Source: JAHIZC01 sp043813305 (lineage in GTDB: Bacteria; Omnitrophota; Gorgyraeia; Gygaellales; Profunditerraquicolaceae). From it: DNA of 38,875 bases. Each line of letters opens with the position of its first letter. Positions within the stretch are counted from its first letter, which is position 1. The stretch is taken from NCBI GenBank assembly GCA_043813305.1, contig JBDRLC010000032.1, positions 1 through 38,875 on the forward strand. Reading direction: 5' to 3'. This document shows, in pieces, positions 7,718-16,693 of this stretch. The notes beneath the pieces are model-generated. The model was not told the DNA's origin, made no database searches, and was given only the letters and a program-made list of their open reading frames with translations. The position numbers were made by a program, and so were the translations under genes.

Positions 7718-8443
7718 ATGCTAGGGAGTTTTCTGAAGAATCTGGCGGATATCATCTACCCCAGAGTCTGTCTTTCATGCAGGAAGAAACTCGACGCATC
7801 GTCAATTGATGAAATCATCTGCAGGTACTGCTGGGAAAAAATAGAAAAAAACAAACCTCCCTTTTGTCATTGCTGCGGGAGAAACTTAAAAAAGCCTCGC
7901 GTAACTAAAGGTATCTGTCCGGAGTGCCTTAAGCGAAAGTTACATTTTGATCGTGCCTTCAGTCCCTGTCTTTACGCGGGAACGACCAAAGAACTGATCC
8001 ACCAGTTTAAATATAACCGTAAAGAACATTTAGGTCCGACTTTAAGCGGATTTATGATCGATTTCATCAAAGAATACAATCTACCTATGGAGTATATAGA
8101 TCTCGTAGTTCCCATACCCCTGCATAGTTCCAGGCTGCGCGAAAGGGAATTTAATCAAGCGCAGATATTGAGTAGTAATATCTGCAAAGAATTCAAAAAA
8201 GACCTTTCAAGCGATATCCTCTTACGCAGCCGCCGGACAAAAACTCAAACAGAACTTTCATTCGATCAGCGCCTTTCAAATATCCAAGGCAGCTTTACTA
8301 CAACCAAAGGCATAAATTTAAAAGGGAAAAATATATTGTTAATCGATGACGTAATCACCACCGGAGCTACTTCCTCCGAAGCAGCCCTGAGTTTAAAAAA
8401 AGCCGGCTGTGGTATTGTTTTCGTGCTTACTCTGGCTAATTAG
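7718..8443 (+). CDS. comF: ComF-family phosphoribosyltransferase-like protein
   Basis: The protein has the ComF layout: an N-terminal zinc-ribbon-like region rich in cysteine pairs (CLSC, CRYC, CHCC, CPEC) and a C-terminal type I phosphoribosyltransferase fold with the PRPP loop LLIDDVITTGAT. ComF is needed for DNA uptake in naturally competent bacteria and is linked to primosomal and DNA-translocation functions; its enzymatic reaction is not settled. The start at 7718 (241 residues) is preferred to the ATG at 7712 because the latter touches the -10 box. It begins the only rightward operon here, with lptF 5 bases downstream. Confidence 0.88.
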   Translation: MLGSFLKNLADIIYPRVCLSCRKKLDASSIDEIICRYCWEKIEKNKPPFCHCCGRNLKKPRVTKGICPECLKRKLHFDRAFSPCLYAGTTKELIHQFKYNRKEHLGPTLSGFMIDFIKEYNLPMEYIDLVVPIPLHSSRLREREFNQAQILSSNICKEFKKDLSSDILLRSRRTKTQTELSFDQRLSNIQGSFTTTKGINLKGKNILLIDDVITTGATSSEAALSLKKAGCGIVFVLTLAN

Positions 8444-8448
8444 AACAT

Positions 8449-9552
8449 ATGAAGATACTGAGAAATTATTTCCTTAAAGAATTTATCGGCCCTTTATTTC
8501 TCGCTTTAGCAGTACTCACATTTGTAATGATCCTGGGCAATCTGGTTAAAATTGCGGATATGGTAATTAACAAAGGAGTCGACCTTTTCACTGTATCTAA
8601 ACTGTTTTTATTTATGATGCCATCCCTGATCAGATACACCCTGCCGATCTCTGCTCTGGCTGCGGTACTATTATCTCTGGGAAGGCTCTCTAGTGATAAT
8701 GAAATCGTAGCGATTAGGGCAAGCGGAATAAACCTGATGAGCCTGATCACCCCCTTGCTTACCGTAGGTTTAATGCTCAGCCTGATCCTGGTTATCTTAA
8801 ACGACCGGATTATCCCCTATGCCCATTATGCCTCTAGAAAAACATTAGTTGATCTAGGAATAAAAAATCCTACCGCAACACTTGAACCAGGAGTATTTAT
8901 TGACTCATTCCAAAAATATATCCTCTTTATCTACCACGTGGATCAGAAAAAACATACGCTTAAAAATGTACGCATCTATGAACCTCAAGGGGAAAATAAA
9001 CCTACGCGCACTATCGTAGCTAAAAGCGGAGAATTCATCAGCATACCGGAAAAAAAGATCCTAAAGCTTAAGCTTATAAACGGAACATCCGACGAACCGG
9101 ATCCGGAGAATCCTCACAATTTCTACAAGTTAAACTTCAAGACTTATTTTGTAAACCTGAACTTTGCGCAGACAGAAAATACGGAAAACCTCGGGAAAAA
9201 GCCAAAAGATATGACCATAGAGGAACTAAATCAGGAAATCGCCAGACTAAAAGAAAGTGGGGTTAACCCTCTGCCCCTGATCACTGAGGTAGCAGAAAAA
9301 GTTGCCATGGGCTTCTCCTGTTTTATTTTTATCCTGCTAGGAGTACCGATGGCGGTAATTACCCGTCGCAGAGAGAAATCAATAAATCTGGGGATCGCCT
9401 TCCTAATCATCGGAATCTATTACATTATGCTTATGGCTTTTGAAGCCCTGGCCCATCAGGGACATATTCCTCCACAGATCGCCGTATGGCTGCCTAATAT
9501 ACTACTCGGCCTGATCGGCGGATTTTTAACCTTTAGAATATGCGCATTTTAG
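8449..9552 (+). CDS. lptF: LPS export permease LptF (YjgP/YjgQ family)
   Basis: LptF pairs with LptG and the LptB ATPase to lift lipopolysaccharide out of the inner membrane. The 367-residue protein has two N-terminal transmembrane helices, a third near residue 100-120 (LSLILVILNDRIIPYA), a periplasmic beta-jellyroll of about 150 residues, and three C-terminal helices from about residue 285. SSDNEIVAIRASG (80-92) is the typical cytoplasmic coupling-helix region. The gene overlaps lptG by 13 bases. LptF and LptG are similar; the label follows gene order. Presence of the pair indicates an LPS-bearing outer membrane. No Shine-Dalgarno is visible, so coupling to comF is likely. Confidence 0.88.
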   Translation: MKILRNYFLKEFIGPLFLALAVLTFVMILGNLVKIADMVINKGVDLFTVSKLFLFMMPSLIRYTLPISALAAVLLSLGRLSSDNEIVAIRASGINLMSLITPLLTVGLMLSLILVILNDRIIPYAHYASRKTLVDLGIKNPTATLEPGVFIDSFQKYILFIYHVDQKKHTLKNVRIYEPQGENKPTRTIVAKSGEFISIPEKKILKLKLINGTSDEPDPENPHNFYKLNFKTYFVNLNFAQTENTENLGKKPKDMTIEELNQEIARLKESGVNPLPLITEVAEKVAMGFSCFIFILLGVPMAVITRRREKSINLGIAFLIIGIYYIMLMAFEALAHQGHIPPQIAVWLPNILLGLIGGFLTFRICAF

Positions 9553-10628
9553 ACAGATACATACTTACCTCTACTGTTAAATTATTCTTCGGTTGCCTGC
9601 TTGTCTTTTTATTTTTGTACGTAATTATTGATGCTTTTTCGCACCTTGACGAAATCCTTAAAAATAGCACCGGATTAAAGGTCCTCGGCCAGTATTATCT
9701 GTCTTTTTTCCCGATTATTTTTGTGCAAATCTCCCCTGTTGCCTGTCTCCTGGCCACACTTTATACATTCGGAAAATTAAACCGCAACAACGAGATTATC
9801 GCTATGCGCGCTTCGGGACTAAGTATTTTTCAAATCACAAAAACGATCATCATCTTCGGTATCCTGGTCAGTCTATTTGTATTCCTGGTTAATGATAAGA
9901 TCGCTCCGCAATCTTCCGCTAAGACCGAAAAGATAAAAGCAATGATGGAAAGCGGCAGGTCAAAGAAACAGGATCTGATTACCAACCTATCGCTCTATGG
10001 TCTAAGAAATAGGCTTTTCTTTATAAAAAAATTTGATCCTTCAACAGCTACAATAGAAGGCATCACTATTCTAGAGCACGACGCTAAACAAAATATAATC
10101 CGCAAGCTGGTGGCGAGTAAAGGAATTTATAAAGACGGGGTCTGGACCTTCATGCAAAGCATAACTTATAATTTCGATGAAAACGGCCAGATTAAAGGGG
10201 AACCGCAGTTTCTAGAAGAAGAAATGATGGTAATCCCGGAAACGCCGCTTGATCTCTTAACCCAAAGGCAGCGTCCGGACTTTATGACTATTGCACAACT
10301 CGAAGATTATATCTGGAAATTGTCTAAAAGCGGAGCTATAAGCGCGATCAGAAATATCCGGGTTGACCTTTATCAAAAATACACTTTGCCTCTTACTAGT
10401 GCAATCATCGTGCTGCTTGGGATCCCGTTTGCCTTAAGCATGAGGAAACGTGCTACCGGGATGGCGTCGATCGGAATTTCAATTATGGGCGGGTTTTTCT
10501 ATTATGTATTAAATGCCGTCGGTATTGCCCTGGGGAAATCAGGGATCATCTCTCCGCTCTTCTCTGCTTCATTAAGCCATCTATTGGTACTTACCACCAG
10601 CTTATATCTGATCAGCAAACTACCCTAG
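9540..10628 (+). CDS. lptG: LPS export permease LptG (YjgP/YjgQ family)
   Basis: This second permease half, 362 residues, shows the same architecture as its neighbour: N-terminal helices (about 12-32 and 55-78), the coupling-region motif NNEIIAMRASGLS (81-93), a central periplasmic domain and three C-terminal transmembrane helices (from about 282, including IIVLLGIPFALSMRKR). It acts with LptF in LPS extraction. Its stop codon is interlocked with that of alr on the opposite strand: the two TAG codons share the tetranucleotide CTAG, so there is no room for a terminator between the converging operons. Confidence 0.88.
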   Translation: MRILDRYILTSTVKLFFGCLLVFLFLYVIIDAFSHLDEILKNSTGLKVLGQYYLSFFPIIFVQISPVACLLATLYTFGKLNRNNEIIAMRASGLSIFQITKTIIIFGILVSLFVFLVNDKIAPQSSAKTEKIKAMMESGRSKKQDLITNLSLYGLRNRLFFIKKFDPSTATIEGITILEHDAKQNIIRKLVASKGIYKDGVWTFMQSITYNFDENGQIKGEPQFLEEEMMVIPETPLDLLTQRQRPDFMTIAQLEDYIWKLSKSGAISAIRNIRVDLYQKYTLPLTSAIIVLLGIPFALSMRKRATGMASIGISIMGGFFYYVLNAVGIALGKSGIISPLFSASLSHLLVLTTSLYLISKLP

Positions 10629-11731
10629 ACGTATAACCTGGGGATACGCCCTCCTAATCCGCAGACAATCTCATAAGGAATAGTCTTGGCAAGTTCTGCG
10701 AGCTCTTCTGCGGTAATTCTTTTACCTGCCTGTGCACCTATAAGCACGACTTCTTCCCCGGTTTTAACCGGCATGTTTCCAACATCTACCATAATCTGAT
10801 CCATACAGATCCTTCCGCTAATCTGAAAACGCTTACCCTTGATCAAAATAGGAGCGCAATTTGATAGATTGCGCGGATAACCGTCACCGTAACCAATAGG
10901 TAAAGTCACGATATTAGCCTCTTTTCTGGTAACATAATCATGCCCGTAACTTATCCCGTATCCTGCAGGAATACGCTTAACATAGATTATCCTTGTCTTC
11001 AGATTAAGTACCGGCTTTAACTTAATCTTCAGGTTCTTCTTGGGATGGAGTCCGTAGATCACCAGTCCCGGCCTGACCAGATTAAAGTGGCTTTTCTTAT
11101 AATCAAGTATACCGATACTATTCGCAGCATGGATCAAAGGGATGTCAATACCGGATTTATTCAGCGCAAGCACCAAATTACTAAATAACTCTAACTGATG
11201 CAAGGTAAATTTCCGGTTAGTATCTGCGACTGCAAAATGCGTAAATATTCCTTCAATTTTGATAAATTTTAGATTACTTATCTTCTTTATAACTCTTTGT
11301 GCATTCCGATGTAAAATACCGATTCTGCCCATTCCACTATCTATCTTGATATGTACCTTAACTGGCTTTCTTAATTCAAAAGCCCTCTTATTTAAAGCAT
11401 AAGCTAGATCCTCATCACAAACTGTGGGCCTAAGGTTATACTTGAATAGCGCTTCGATATTCTTCTTCAATACTAAGCCCAGAATCAATATCGGTACTTT
11501 TATATTTCCCTCTCTTAATTTGATCCCCTCATCAATAGATGCTACACCTAAATAATCTACTCTAGACTTAACTAACTGTTTAGCCACGGGGATTAAACCG
11601 TGCCCATAGGCATCCGCCTTAATCGTAACCATGATTTTAGTCCCTGGCTTGAGCAATTTTTTTATCTGTCTGTAATTATAGGCGAGGTTTTCTAAACTAA
11701 TCTCAGCCCATGTAGGTCTGTAAAATTTCAT
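10625..11731 (-). CDS. alr: Alanine racemase
   Basis: Alr is a PLP enzyme that makes D-alanine for peptidoglycan. With the start at 11731 (368 residues) the PLP lysine is K38 in VTIKADAYGHG, and the second-domain catalytic tyrosine region reads AGYGISYGHDY; GRICMDQIMVDVG is also typical. An upstream in-frame GTG at 11746 would add five residues, but its AGGAG would touch the start codon, whereas the ATG at 11731 overlaps the tsaB stop as ATGA. It follows thiL-tsaE-tsaB in one transcript and ends tail to tail with lptG. Confidence 0.93.
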   Translation of the reverse strand: MKFYRPTWAEISLENLAYNYRQIKKLLKPGTKIMVTIKADAYGHGLIPVAKQLVKSRVDYLGVASIDEGIKLREGNIKVPILILGLVLKKNIEALFKYNLRPTVCDEDLAYALNKRAFELRKPVKVHIKIDSGMGRIGILHRNAQRVIKKISNLKFIKIEGIFTHFAVADTNRKFTLHQLELFSNLVLALNKSGIDIPLIHAANSIGILDYKKSHFNLVRPGLVIYGLHPKKNLKIKLKPVLNLKTRIIYVKRIPAGYGISYGHDYVTRKEANIVTLPIGYGDGYPRNLSNCAPILIKGKRFQISGRICMDQIMVDVGNMPVKTGEEVVLIGAQAGKRITAEELAELAKTIPYEIVCGLGGRIPRLYV

Positions 11732-12399
11732 TTTCTGATCTGACACTCCTTAGGATAAAGATAAATCGGCACGATCTTTGAAGGATCATCGAATTTCTTT
11801 TTCTTGATCCTCTCTAATGCAAGCTTAATAATATTCTGCCCTCTCGGATACCAATAATCGCTACTCATAAGTATTGTGCTTCTAGAATTAGCCGTGATCT
11901 TATCTTTGAGCAACCCGACTGCATCTCCCAGTATTATAGCATCGCCTTTAATTTTACCCAAAAGTTCTCTTTCATCCAAAAGCATATAGGGAGAGATTCT
12001 TTCAGCAGCCTCTCCTCTCGACTTGTAGATACTACAGTAGACTAAGTTCCTTTTGGCATCGATAATCGGCAAAATCCGGCTTCCTTTTTTTATCACATTC
12101 TGCGCAATTATATCCAGGCTAGATATGCCGATTAAGGGCTTCTTTAAGGCCCAGCTGAATCCTTTCGTAACAGAAAGGCCGAATCGCGTTCCGGTAAAGG
12201 AACCGGGGCCTATAGCGCAGATAAAATAATCAATATCTTTTATGCGCCAAGCTAAAACCTCAAGTGCCCTATTGATAGTTATATGTAATAACGATGAAAG
12301 TTTACTGCCCACCTCTATATTATGCTCATATATACGGCTGCCGTCATACAAAGCGAGGCAGAAATATCTTCCGGTAGTCTCAATCGCCAATAGTTTCAT
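11728..12399 (-). CDS. tsaB: tRNA t6A biosynthesis protein TsaB
   Basis: TsaB is the inactive ASKHA-fold paralogue that scaffolds TsaD and TsaE in forming N6-threonylcarbamoyladenosine on ANN-decoding tRNAs. The 223-residue protein starts with the family motif LLAIETTGRYFCLALYDG and contains GPGSFTGTRFGLSVTKG (about 64-80), the most recognisable TsaB block. It overlaps tsaE by 4 bases (ATGA) and alr by 4 bases. TsaD, the catalytic partner, is not in this window. Confidence 0.92.
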   Translation of the reverse strand: MKLLAIETTGRYFCLALYDGSRIYEHNIEVGSKLSSLLHITINRALEVLAWRIKDIDYFICAIGPGSFTGTRFGLSVTKGFSWALKKPLIGISSLDIIAQNVIKKGSRILPIIDAKRNLVYCSIYKSRGEAAERISPYMLLDERELLGKIKGDAIILGDAVGLLKDKITANSRSTILMSSDYWYPRGQNIIKLALERIKKKKFDDPSKIVPIYLYPKECQIRK

Positions 12400-12860
12400 A
12401 ACATTTTTTTAAGACTGTTTAATAATTTCTTATAGCGTGAGCCAAAGGCACTAACCTTTAGCGATCTCTTTAAATCGCTTTTAAAGCATAGTTCAATCTT
12501 TAGAAAATCTCTAGGCATGAGCTTCTTCAACCTATCAGCCCATTCGATTACCGTCACTCCCCTGCCATAAAGATACTCTTCATAGCCTAAAGCCAGGATA
12601 TCACTTACCTTGTTTAATCTATAGAGATCAAAATGATACAAAGGGATCTTTCCCTGAGTATATGGGCGTATCAGTATAAAGGATGGGCTGATCACTTCGG
12701 CCTTTCTGATGCCTAACCCCTGGCCGATCCCTTTAGTCAAAACCGTCTTTCCGGAACCCAGATTCCCAAATAAACAGATTATATCCCCCGGATTTATTTG
12801 CTTTGACAAAAGCTCGCCGATCCTCTGAGTCTGGTGAACCGAATTAGAAACTATCTCCAT
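12396..12860 (-). CDS. tsaE: tRNA t6A biosynthesis ATPase TsaE
   Basis: TsaE is the small P-loop ATPase that drives turnover of the TsaBD complex. From the ATG at 12860 (154 residues) the Walker A is GNLGSGKT (32-39), followed by ISPSFILIRPY, YHFDLYRL and VIEWADRL, all diagnostic. A longer frame reaching 12917 exists, but it would overlap the end of thiL by about 56 bases and adds a non-conserved 19-residue head; the ATG at 12860 sits 1 base after the thiL stop. Gene order thiL-tsaE-tsaB matches Bacillus ydiA-ydiB-ydiC. Confidence 0.92.
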   Translation of the reverse strand: MEIVSNSVHQTQRIGELLSKQINPGDIICLFGNLGSGKTVLTKGIGQGLGIRKAEVISPSFILIRPYTQGKIPLYHFDLYRLNKVSDILALGYEEYLYGRGVTVIEWADRLKKLMPRDFLKIELCFKSDLKRSLKVSAFGSRYKKLLNSLKKML

Positions 12861-12861
12861 T

Positions 12862-13758
12862 TTAAAAATGCCTGAAGCCTTCGGGCTTAAGATTCTCTTC
12901 TCTGTTTTTTTTATCAATAAACCTCAATCCGTACTTCCTATCAGCGATTTCTCCGATCGGCTTAAAACCACTAGAATCCAGCTCTAAGAGCCTCTTCGCT
13001 TCCTTAGGTGATAAGCTAAACAATAATTCGTAATCTTCACCGCTACCGAGTATGTCTTTTAAGCTGCGTGCATGCCTGCTTGCAGGAATCAATTGCTCAA
13101 AGATTATCGCCCCTACCCGGCTGCTTTCTAAAACATGGCTAAGATCCTGAGTTAAGCCGTCTGATATATCGATCATCGAGTTGACTTTAAAATTCTCGAC
13201 TAAGAACCTGGCCTCTTTTACTCGAGGAGTAAACTTAAGATGTTTTCCTAACCTCGAGCCTCCAAGCTGCCCGGTAACGAATATTATATCTCCCACCTTA
13301 GCGCCATTGCGTAAAACCAAACGGCTCTTCTCTACCACGCCAAGCAGGCAGGTATCGATGATTAATTTCGGCGCGCTGCTAATATCCCCTCCTACTATAT
13401 TTATATTAAATTTTTTAGCTAAGTTTAAGCTGCCGCGAAAAAGCCTGTCAAGAAACTCAACCGGCGTTGTCTTAGGCATGCCTATCGAGATTATGCAGTA
13501 TCTTGGCAGGCCGCCGCAGGCAGCAATATCGCTCACCGAGACTGCTAAGGCTTTTCTTCCTATAAGATAAGGGTCATCATTGAGTTTAAAATCAGCATTT
13601 TCGGCAATCATATCGCAGGCAAATAACTGATAACTCAAGCGGTCCAATTTTAATACCGCGCAATCATCGCCGCTGCCTTCGATAACCGAACTATCTGTCT
13701 TAAGCAGCTTTTGGAATCTCCTGATTAGCCCGAACTCGCCGATATGATGAACCTGCAT
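12862..13758 (-). CDS. thiL: Thiamine-monophosphate kinase
   Basis: ThiL phosphorylates thiamine monophosphate to the active cofactor thiamine diphosphate using ATP. The chosen start at 13758 gives 298 residues and the usual N-terminus (MQVHHIGEFGLIRRF); a longer frame to 13845 would run into mtnA. Motifs include GSGDDCAVL (28-36), the metal-binding ISDIAACGG region, GGDISSA, DISDGLTQDL and a C-terminal GSGEDYELLF, all typical of the PurM-like fold. It begins 2 bases after mtnA ends and is followed within 1 base by tsaE. Confidence 0.93.
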   Translation of the reverse strand: MQVHHIGEFGLIRRFQKLLKTDSSVIEGSGDDCAVLKLDRLSYQLFACDMIAENADFKLNDDPYLIGRKALAVSVSDIAACGGLPRYCIISIGMPKTTPVEFLDRLFRGSLNLAKKFNINIVGGDISSAPKLIIDTCLLGVVEKSRLVLRNGAKVGDIIFVTGQLGGSRLGKHLKFTPRVKEARFLVENFKVNSMIDISDGLTQDLSHVLESSRVGAIIFEQLIPASRHARSLKDILGSGEDYELLFSLSPKEAKRLLELDSSGFKPIGEIADRKYGLRFIDKKNREENLKPEGFRHF

Positions 13759-13760
13759 GT

Positions 13761-14804
13761 TTATCCGGTTAGTAATCTTCTGATATTTTTTACATAAGGG
13801 GGCCTGATAATCCCCTTTTCCGTAATAATTGCGCTGATTAAACAATTCGTAGTTACGTCAAAGGCAGGATTAAACACCTTCACCCCTCTTGCAGCTATAG
13901 GCTTTTTAAAAAAAGAGGATGTAACCTCTTGCTTACTGCGTTCCTCAATTACAATCTCTGCTCCTGTCTTAATACTCAAATCAAAGGTCGAACTGGGGGC
14001 GGCGACATAAAAAGGAATCTTATGGTAATAGGCTAAAACCGCCAGATTATAAGTACCGATTTTATTAGCGCTATCACCGTTAAGCGCAATCCTGTCAGCA
14101 CCGCAGATCACCTTGTCGATTCTTCCCTGCCGCATTAACGTAGCTGCCATATTATCACAGATCAAGGTTACGTCGATACCTTTCTTTTTAAGTTCCCAGG
14201 TAGTAAGACGCGCTCCCTGTAACACCGGCCTGGTCTCGCAAGCAAACACCTTAACCCTCTTGCCCTCTGCCTTTGCACGATAAATCACGCCTAAGGCCGT
14301 ACCATAATCGATAGTTGCCAGAATCCCCGCATTACAAACAGTTAGTATCGAATCATTCTTCTTGATCAATCCTGCGCCAAATTTACCGATTTTGCGACAG
14401 GCGGCTCTATCTTCTTCAATAATTCTTTTGGCTTGATTAAAAAGCATCTTTTTTATCGAAGCTATTGATTTATCTCTATTTTGTTCTGCCACAACGCGCA
14501 TATTCTCTAAGCCCCAGAAGAGATTCCTTGCGGTAGGCCTTGAAGTTGCGAAATATTTTGCCACTTTTTCTAATTCTTTCTTAAAGCTGCTAAAAGTCTT
14601 TGCTTTTGAATTTTTTATACCTAAGTAGACACCTAATCCTGCTGCTACCCCTAAAGCCGGAGCACCGCGTACCTTCATTGTTTTTATCGCATGCCAAAGA
14701 CTGCTTAAATTGTTGATATAGACGTATTCTAATTTGTTAGGAAGTTTTGTCTGATCAATCATCTTAATTCTATTATTTTTCCACTCTATTGTCTTTATAT
14801 TCAT
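13761..14804 (-). CDS. mtnA: S-methyl-5-thioribose-1-phosphate isomerase
   Basis: MtnA converts methylthioribose 1-phosphate to methylthioribulose 1-phosphate in methionine salvage. The 347-residue protein shows MKVRGAPALGVAAG (43-56), the catalytic cysteine C157 in TVCNAG, and the catalytic aspartate D237 in CGADRIALNGDSANKIGT, with usual family length. Related eIF2B-like sugar-phosphate isomerases are possible, but these motifs fit MtnA best. No other methionine-salvage genes (mtnK, mtnB and so on) are nearby, so it may act in a partial 5-methylthioadenosine shunt. It is 12 bases after the DUF362 gene. Confidence 0.9.
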   Translation of the reverse strand: MNIKTIEWKNNRIKMIDQTKLPNKLEYVYINNLSSLWHAIKTMKVRGAPALGVAAGLGVYLGIKNSKAKTFSSFKKELEKVAKYFATSRPTARNLFWGLENMRVVAEQNRDKSIASIKKMLFNQAKRIIEEDRAACRKIGKFGAGLIKKNDSILTVCNAGILATIDYGTALGVIYRAKAEGKRVKVFACETRPVLQGARLTTWELKKKGIDVTLICDNMAATLMRQGRIDKVICGADRIALNGDSANKIGTYNLAVLAYYHKIPFYVAAPSSTFDLSIKTGAEIVIEERSKQEVTSSFFKKPIAARGVKVFNPAFDVTTNCLISAIITEKGIIRPPYVKNIRRLLTG

Positions 14805-14816
14805 TTTTCTTTTCCT

Positions 14817-15935
14817 TTACAGGCCGATCAGTCTGGCTAATACGCTCTTTTTCACCTTAATTGCTGAAGAAGGACAGGCCTCCTGACAGCAAAAACAGGA
14901 AATACATCCGGAATAATTGATTGCTACCTGGTTATTTTTCATATTCATCACTTTAGCCGGACAGGCTTCTATGCAGGCATTGCAGCGCGTACAATTATTG
15001 TGGTCAACGTAAGGATAATATTTGATCAACTTCATCGCCAGCTTGATCACCGGCCTTGGTATTTTTGCCGTGATCGAAGTAGTAGGTAGTAAAAACGGCT
15101 CTTGGATTGCATCCTCTAATTTTTCTCCTAGAATTGTAATCGAATTGATATCCGCTAAACCTAAGTTTCTTTTCGCTGCTTCTTTAATACTTAATACTGC
15201 CTCGGGCTCGACCCCCATGATTAATGCCATGATACTATCTAAAGCAACACAATCGCTACCTGCCAATAATAGCTTGAGATTACGTAATCTTCCCCCTGTC
15301 GCCGGCCCATCCCCTTCCATGGCTACGATCCCATCTACGATAGTCAAGCTAGGTTTTATCTCCTGAAAAATATCTACTAACACTTTAGAAAAATCTTTAT
15401 TGGTATAGTATTTCTTATGTAACTCGGTCTTAAAAGTCCCGGTAACCAGGCCGTAGAGATTTTTTATTGCTCCGGTTAAAAGAGTAAGGTCGTGCGTCTT
15501 AAACTTAGGCAGGTTGACTATAAAATCACATTGATCTAACCAGGTGCTTAAGGGGAATCCCCTTCTCATCCGCCTTTTATCAAACTTGACTAAATTAACT
15601 GACTCCTCTTCGCAGACCTTCTTCATTCCTGATAATTCATAAACCTTATCGACATTTTCTATCTGACTACCCCAGACAGATGGACCATCCCCTAAATAGA
15701 TTGAACAGTCTATCTTTTTTAGCAGTTTGATTACTGCCCGGACAACTTCCGGATGAGTATCAATTCCTGCCTTGGGCTCCTTAGCCATAAGCAGATTCGG
15801 CTTTACCAATACCTTACTCTTAGGTTTGATGAAATTTGATATGCCGCCGATTAAATCAACCGCTTTGCTTACAGATTCCTCTACTAAAGCAGAGTTATAA
15901 TTTTCGCATTTAACTACCGAAACTTTTGCGTTCAT
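14817..15935 (-). CDS. DUF362 protein with C-terminal 2x[4Fe-4S] ferredoxin domain
   Basis: The 372-residue protein has an N-terminal DUF362 domain (about 1-290; VLVKPNLLMAKEPKAGIDTHPEVV, FIVNLPKFKTHDLTLLTGAIKN) followed by two cysteine clusters of bacterial ferredoxin type, NCTRCNACIEACP and GCISCFCCQEACP, that should hold two [4Fe-4S] clusters. DUF362 proteins are widespread in anaerobes and generally uncharacterised; a redox role is inferred from the ferredoxin part only. There is no signal peptide. It overlaps tatD by 4 bases upstream and lies in the same transcript as mtnA. The Fe-S protein is consistent with an anaerobic or low-oxygen lifestyle. Confidence 0.85.
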   Translation of the reverse strand: MNAKVSVVKCENYNSALVEESVSKAVDLIGGISNFIKPKSKVLVKPNLLMAKEPKAGIDTHPEVVRAVIKLLKKIDCSIYLGDGPSVWGSQIENVDKVYELSGMKKVCEEESVNLVKFDKRRMRRGFPLSTWLDQCDFIVNLPKFKTHDLTLLTGAIKNLYGLVTGTFKTELHKKYYTNKDFSKVLVDIFQEIKPSLTIVDGIVAMEGDGPATGGRLRNLKLLLAGSDCVALDSIMALIMGVEPEAVLSIKEAAKRNLGLADINSITILGEKLEDAIQEPFLLPTTSITAKIPRPVIKLAMKLIKYYPYVDHNNCTRCNACIEACPAKVMNMKNNQVAINYSGCISCFCCQEACPSSAIKVKKSVLARLIGL

Positions 15936-16693
15936 CTCAATTTAAAGAAATTCTTGGCGTTCTCGGTTGTGACTCTAGCCACTTCCTCAAATGAAATCCC
16001 TTTAATCGAAGCTATCTTATCCGCCAGCGATTTGACATATATCGGTTCATTCCTCCTGCCCCTATGCTCTTGGGGAGATAAGAATGGCGCATCCGTCTCA
16101 AGCATTAACTTATCCATTGGAGCTAATTTTACTAGAGAACGCAGGGTATCAGCTTTTTTATAAGTAATATTGCATGTAAAAGAAATAAAAAGCCCTAAGT
16201 CCAGACACTGATTTAAAAAATTTTCATCCCCGGAAAAACAATGCACCACCGCCTTGAGCGGCATATTCTCCTCTAAAATCGCTAAGGTATCGTTTTGGGC
16301 CTGGCGGTTATGTATCACAACGGGAAGATTCAGGCTTTTAGCCAATCTTAACTGTAATTTAAATAAAGGCCTTTGATTCTCTGGTTTAGAATAATTCTTG
16401 AAGTAATCCAGCCCTATTTCGCCTATTGCCACTACTTTATTCTGTTTAGCTAAATCGCTTAAGGTATTCTGAATTTCCTGATTAGTGCGATCTGCTTCAT
16501 GCGGATGCAATCCTACGGTAGCATATATAAAATCATATCTCCCGGCTAACTCTATGGATTGCCTGGAACCTCTGAGGCTTGAGCCGATATTCACGATATA
16601 ATCTATACCCTCGTGCCTTGAGCGCTGGATAACCTTTGCTCTATCGCGATCAAATTCCGGGAAGTCTAGATGGCAATGCGTATCAATTAACAT
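15932..16693 (-). CDS. tatD: TatD-family metal-dependent hydrolase (DNase)
   Basis: This 253-residue amidohydrolase-fold protein has the full TatD metal ligand set: DTHCHLDFPEFD at the N-terminus, GEIGLDYF (about 92-99), VVIHNRQ, VVHCFSG and ETDAPFLSP. TatD enzymes are 3-to-5 deoxyribonucleases linked to DNA repair or turnover. The ATG shares one base with the metG stop (TAATG), a tight coupling. In Bacillus, the tatD homologue yabD also directly follows the methionyl-tRNA synthetase gene. Confidence 0.93.
   Translation of the reverse strand: MLIDTHCHLDFPEFDRDRAKVIQRSRHEGIDYIVNIGSSLRGSRQSIELAGRYDFIYATVGLHPHEADRTNQEIQNTLSDLAKQNKVVAIGEIGLDYFKNYSKPENQRPLFKLQLRLAKSLNLPVVIHNRQAQNDTLAILEENMPLKAVVHCFSGDENFLNQCLDLGLFISFTCNITYKKADTLRSLVKLAPMDKLMLETDAPFLSPQEHRGRRNEPIYVKSLADKIASIKGISFEEVARVTTENAKNFFKLR

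Noticed and set aside
11732..11746. GTG start for alr at 11746
   Set aside because: The AGGAG sequence abuts the GTG with no spacer, and the ATG at 11731 gives the usual family N-terminus and an ATGA overlap.
13759..13845. Upstream extension of thiL to 13845
   Set aside because: It would overlap the end of mtnA and adds a non-conserved head; the ATG at 13758 gives the normal ThiL start.
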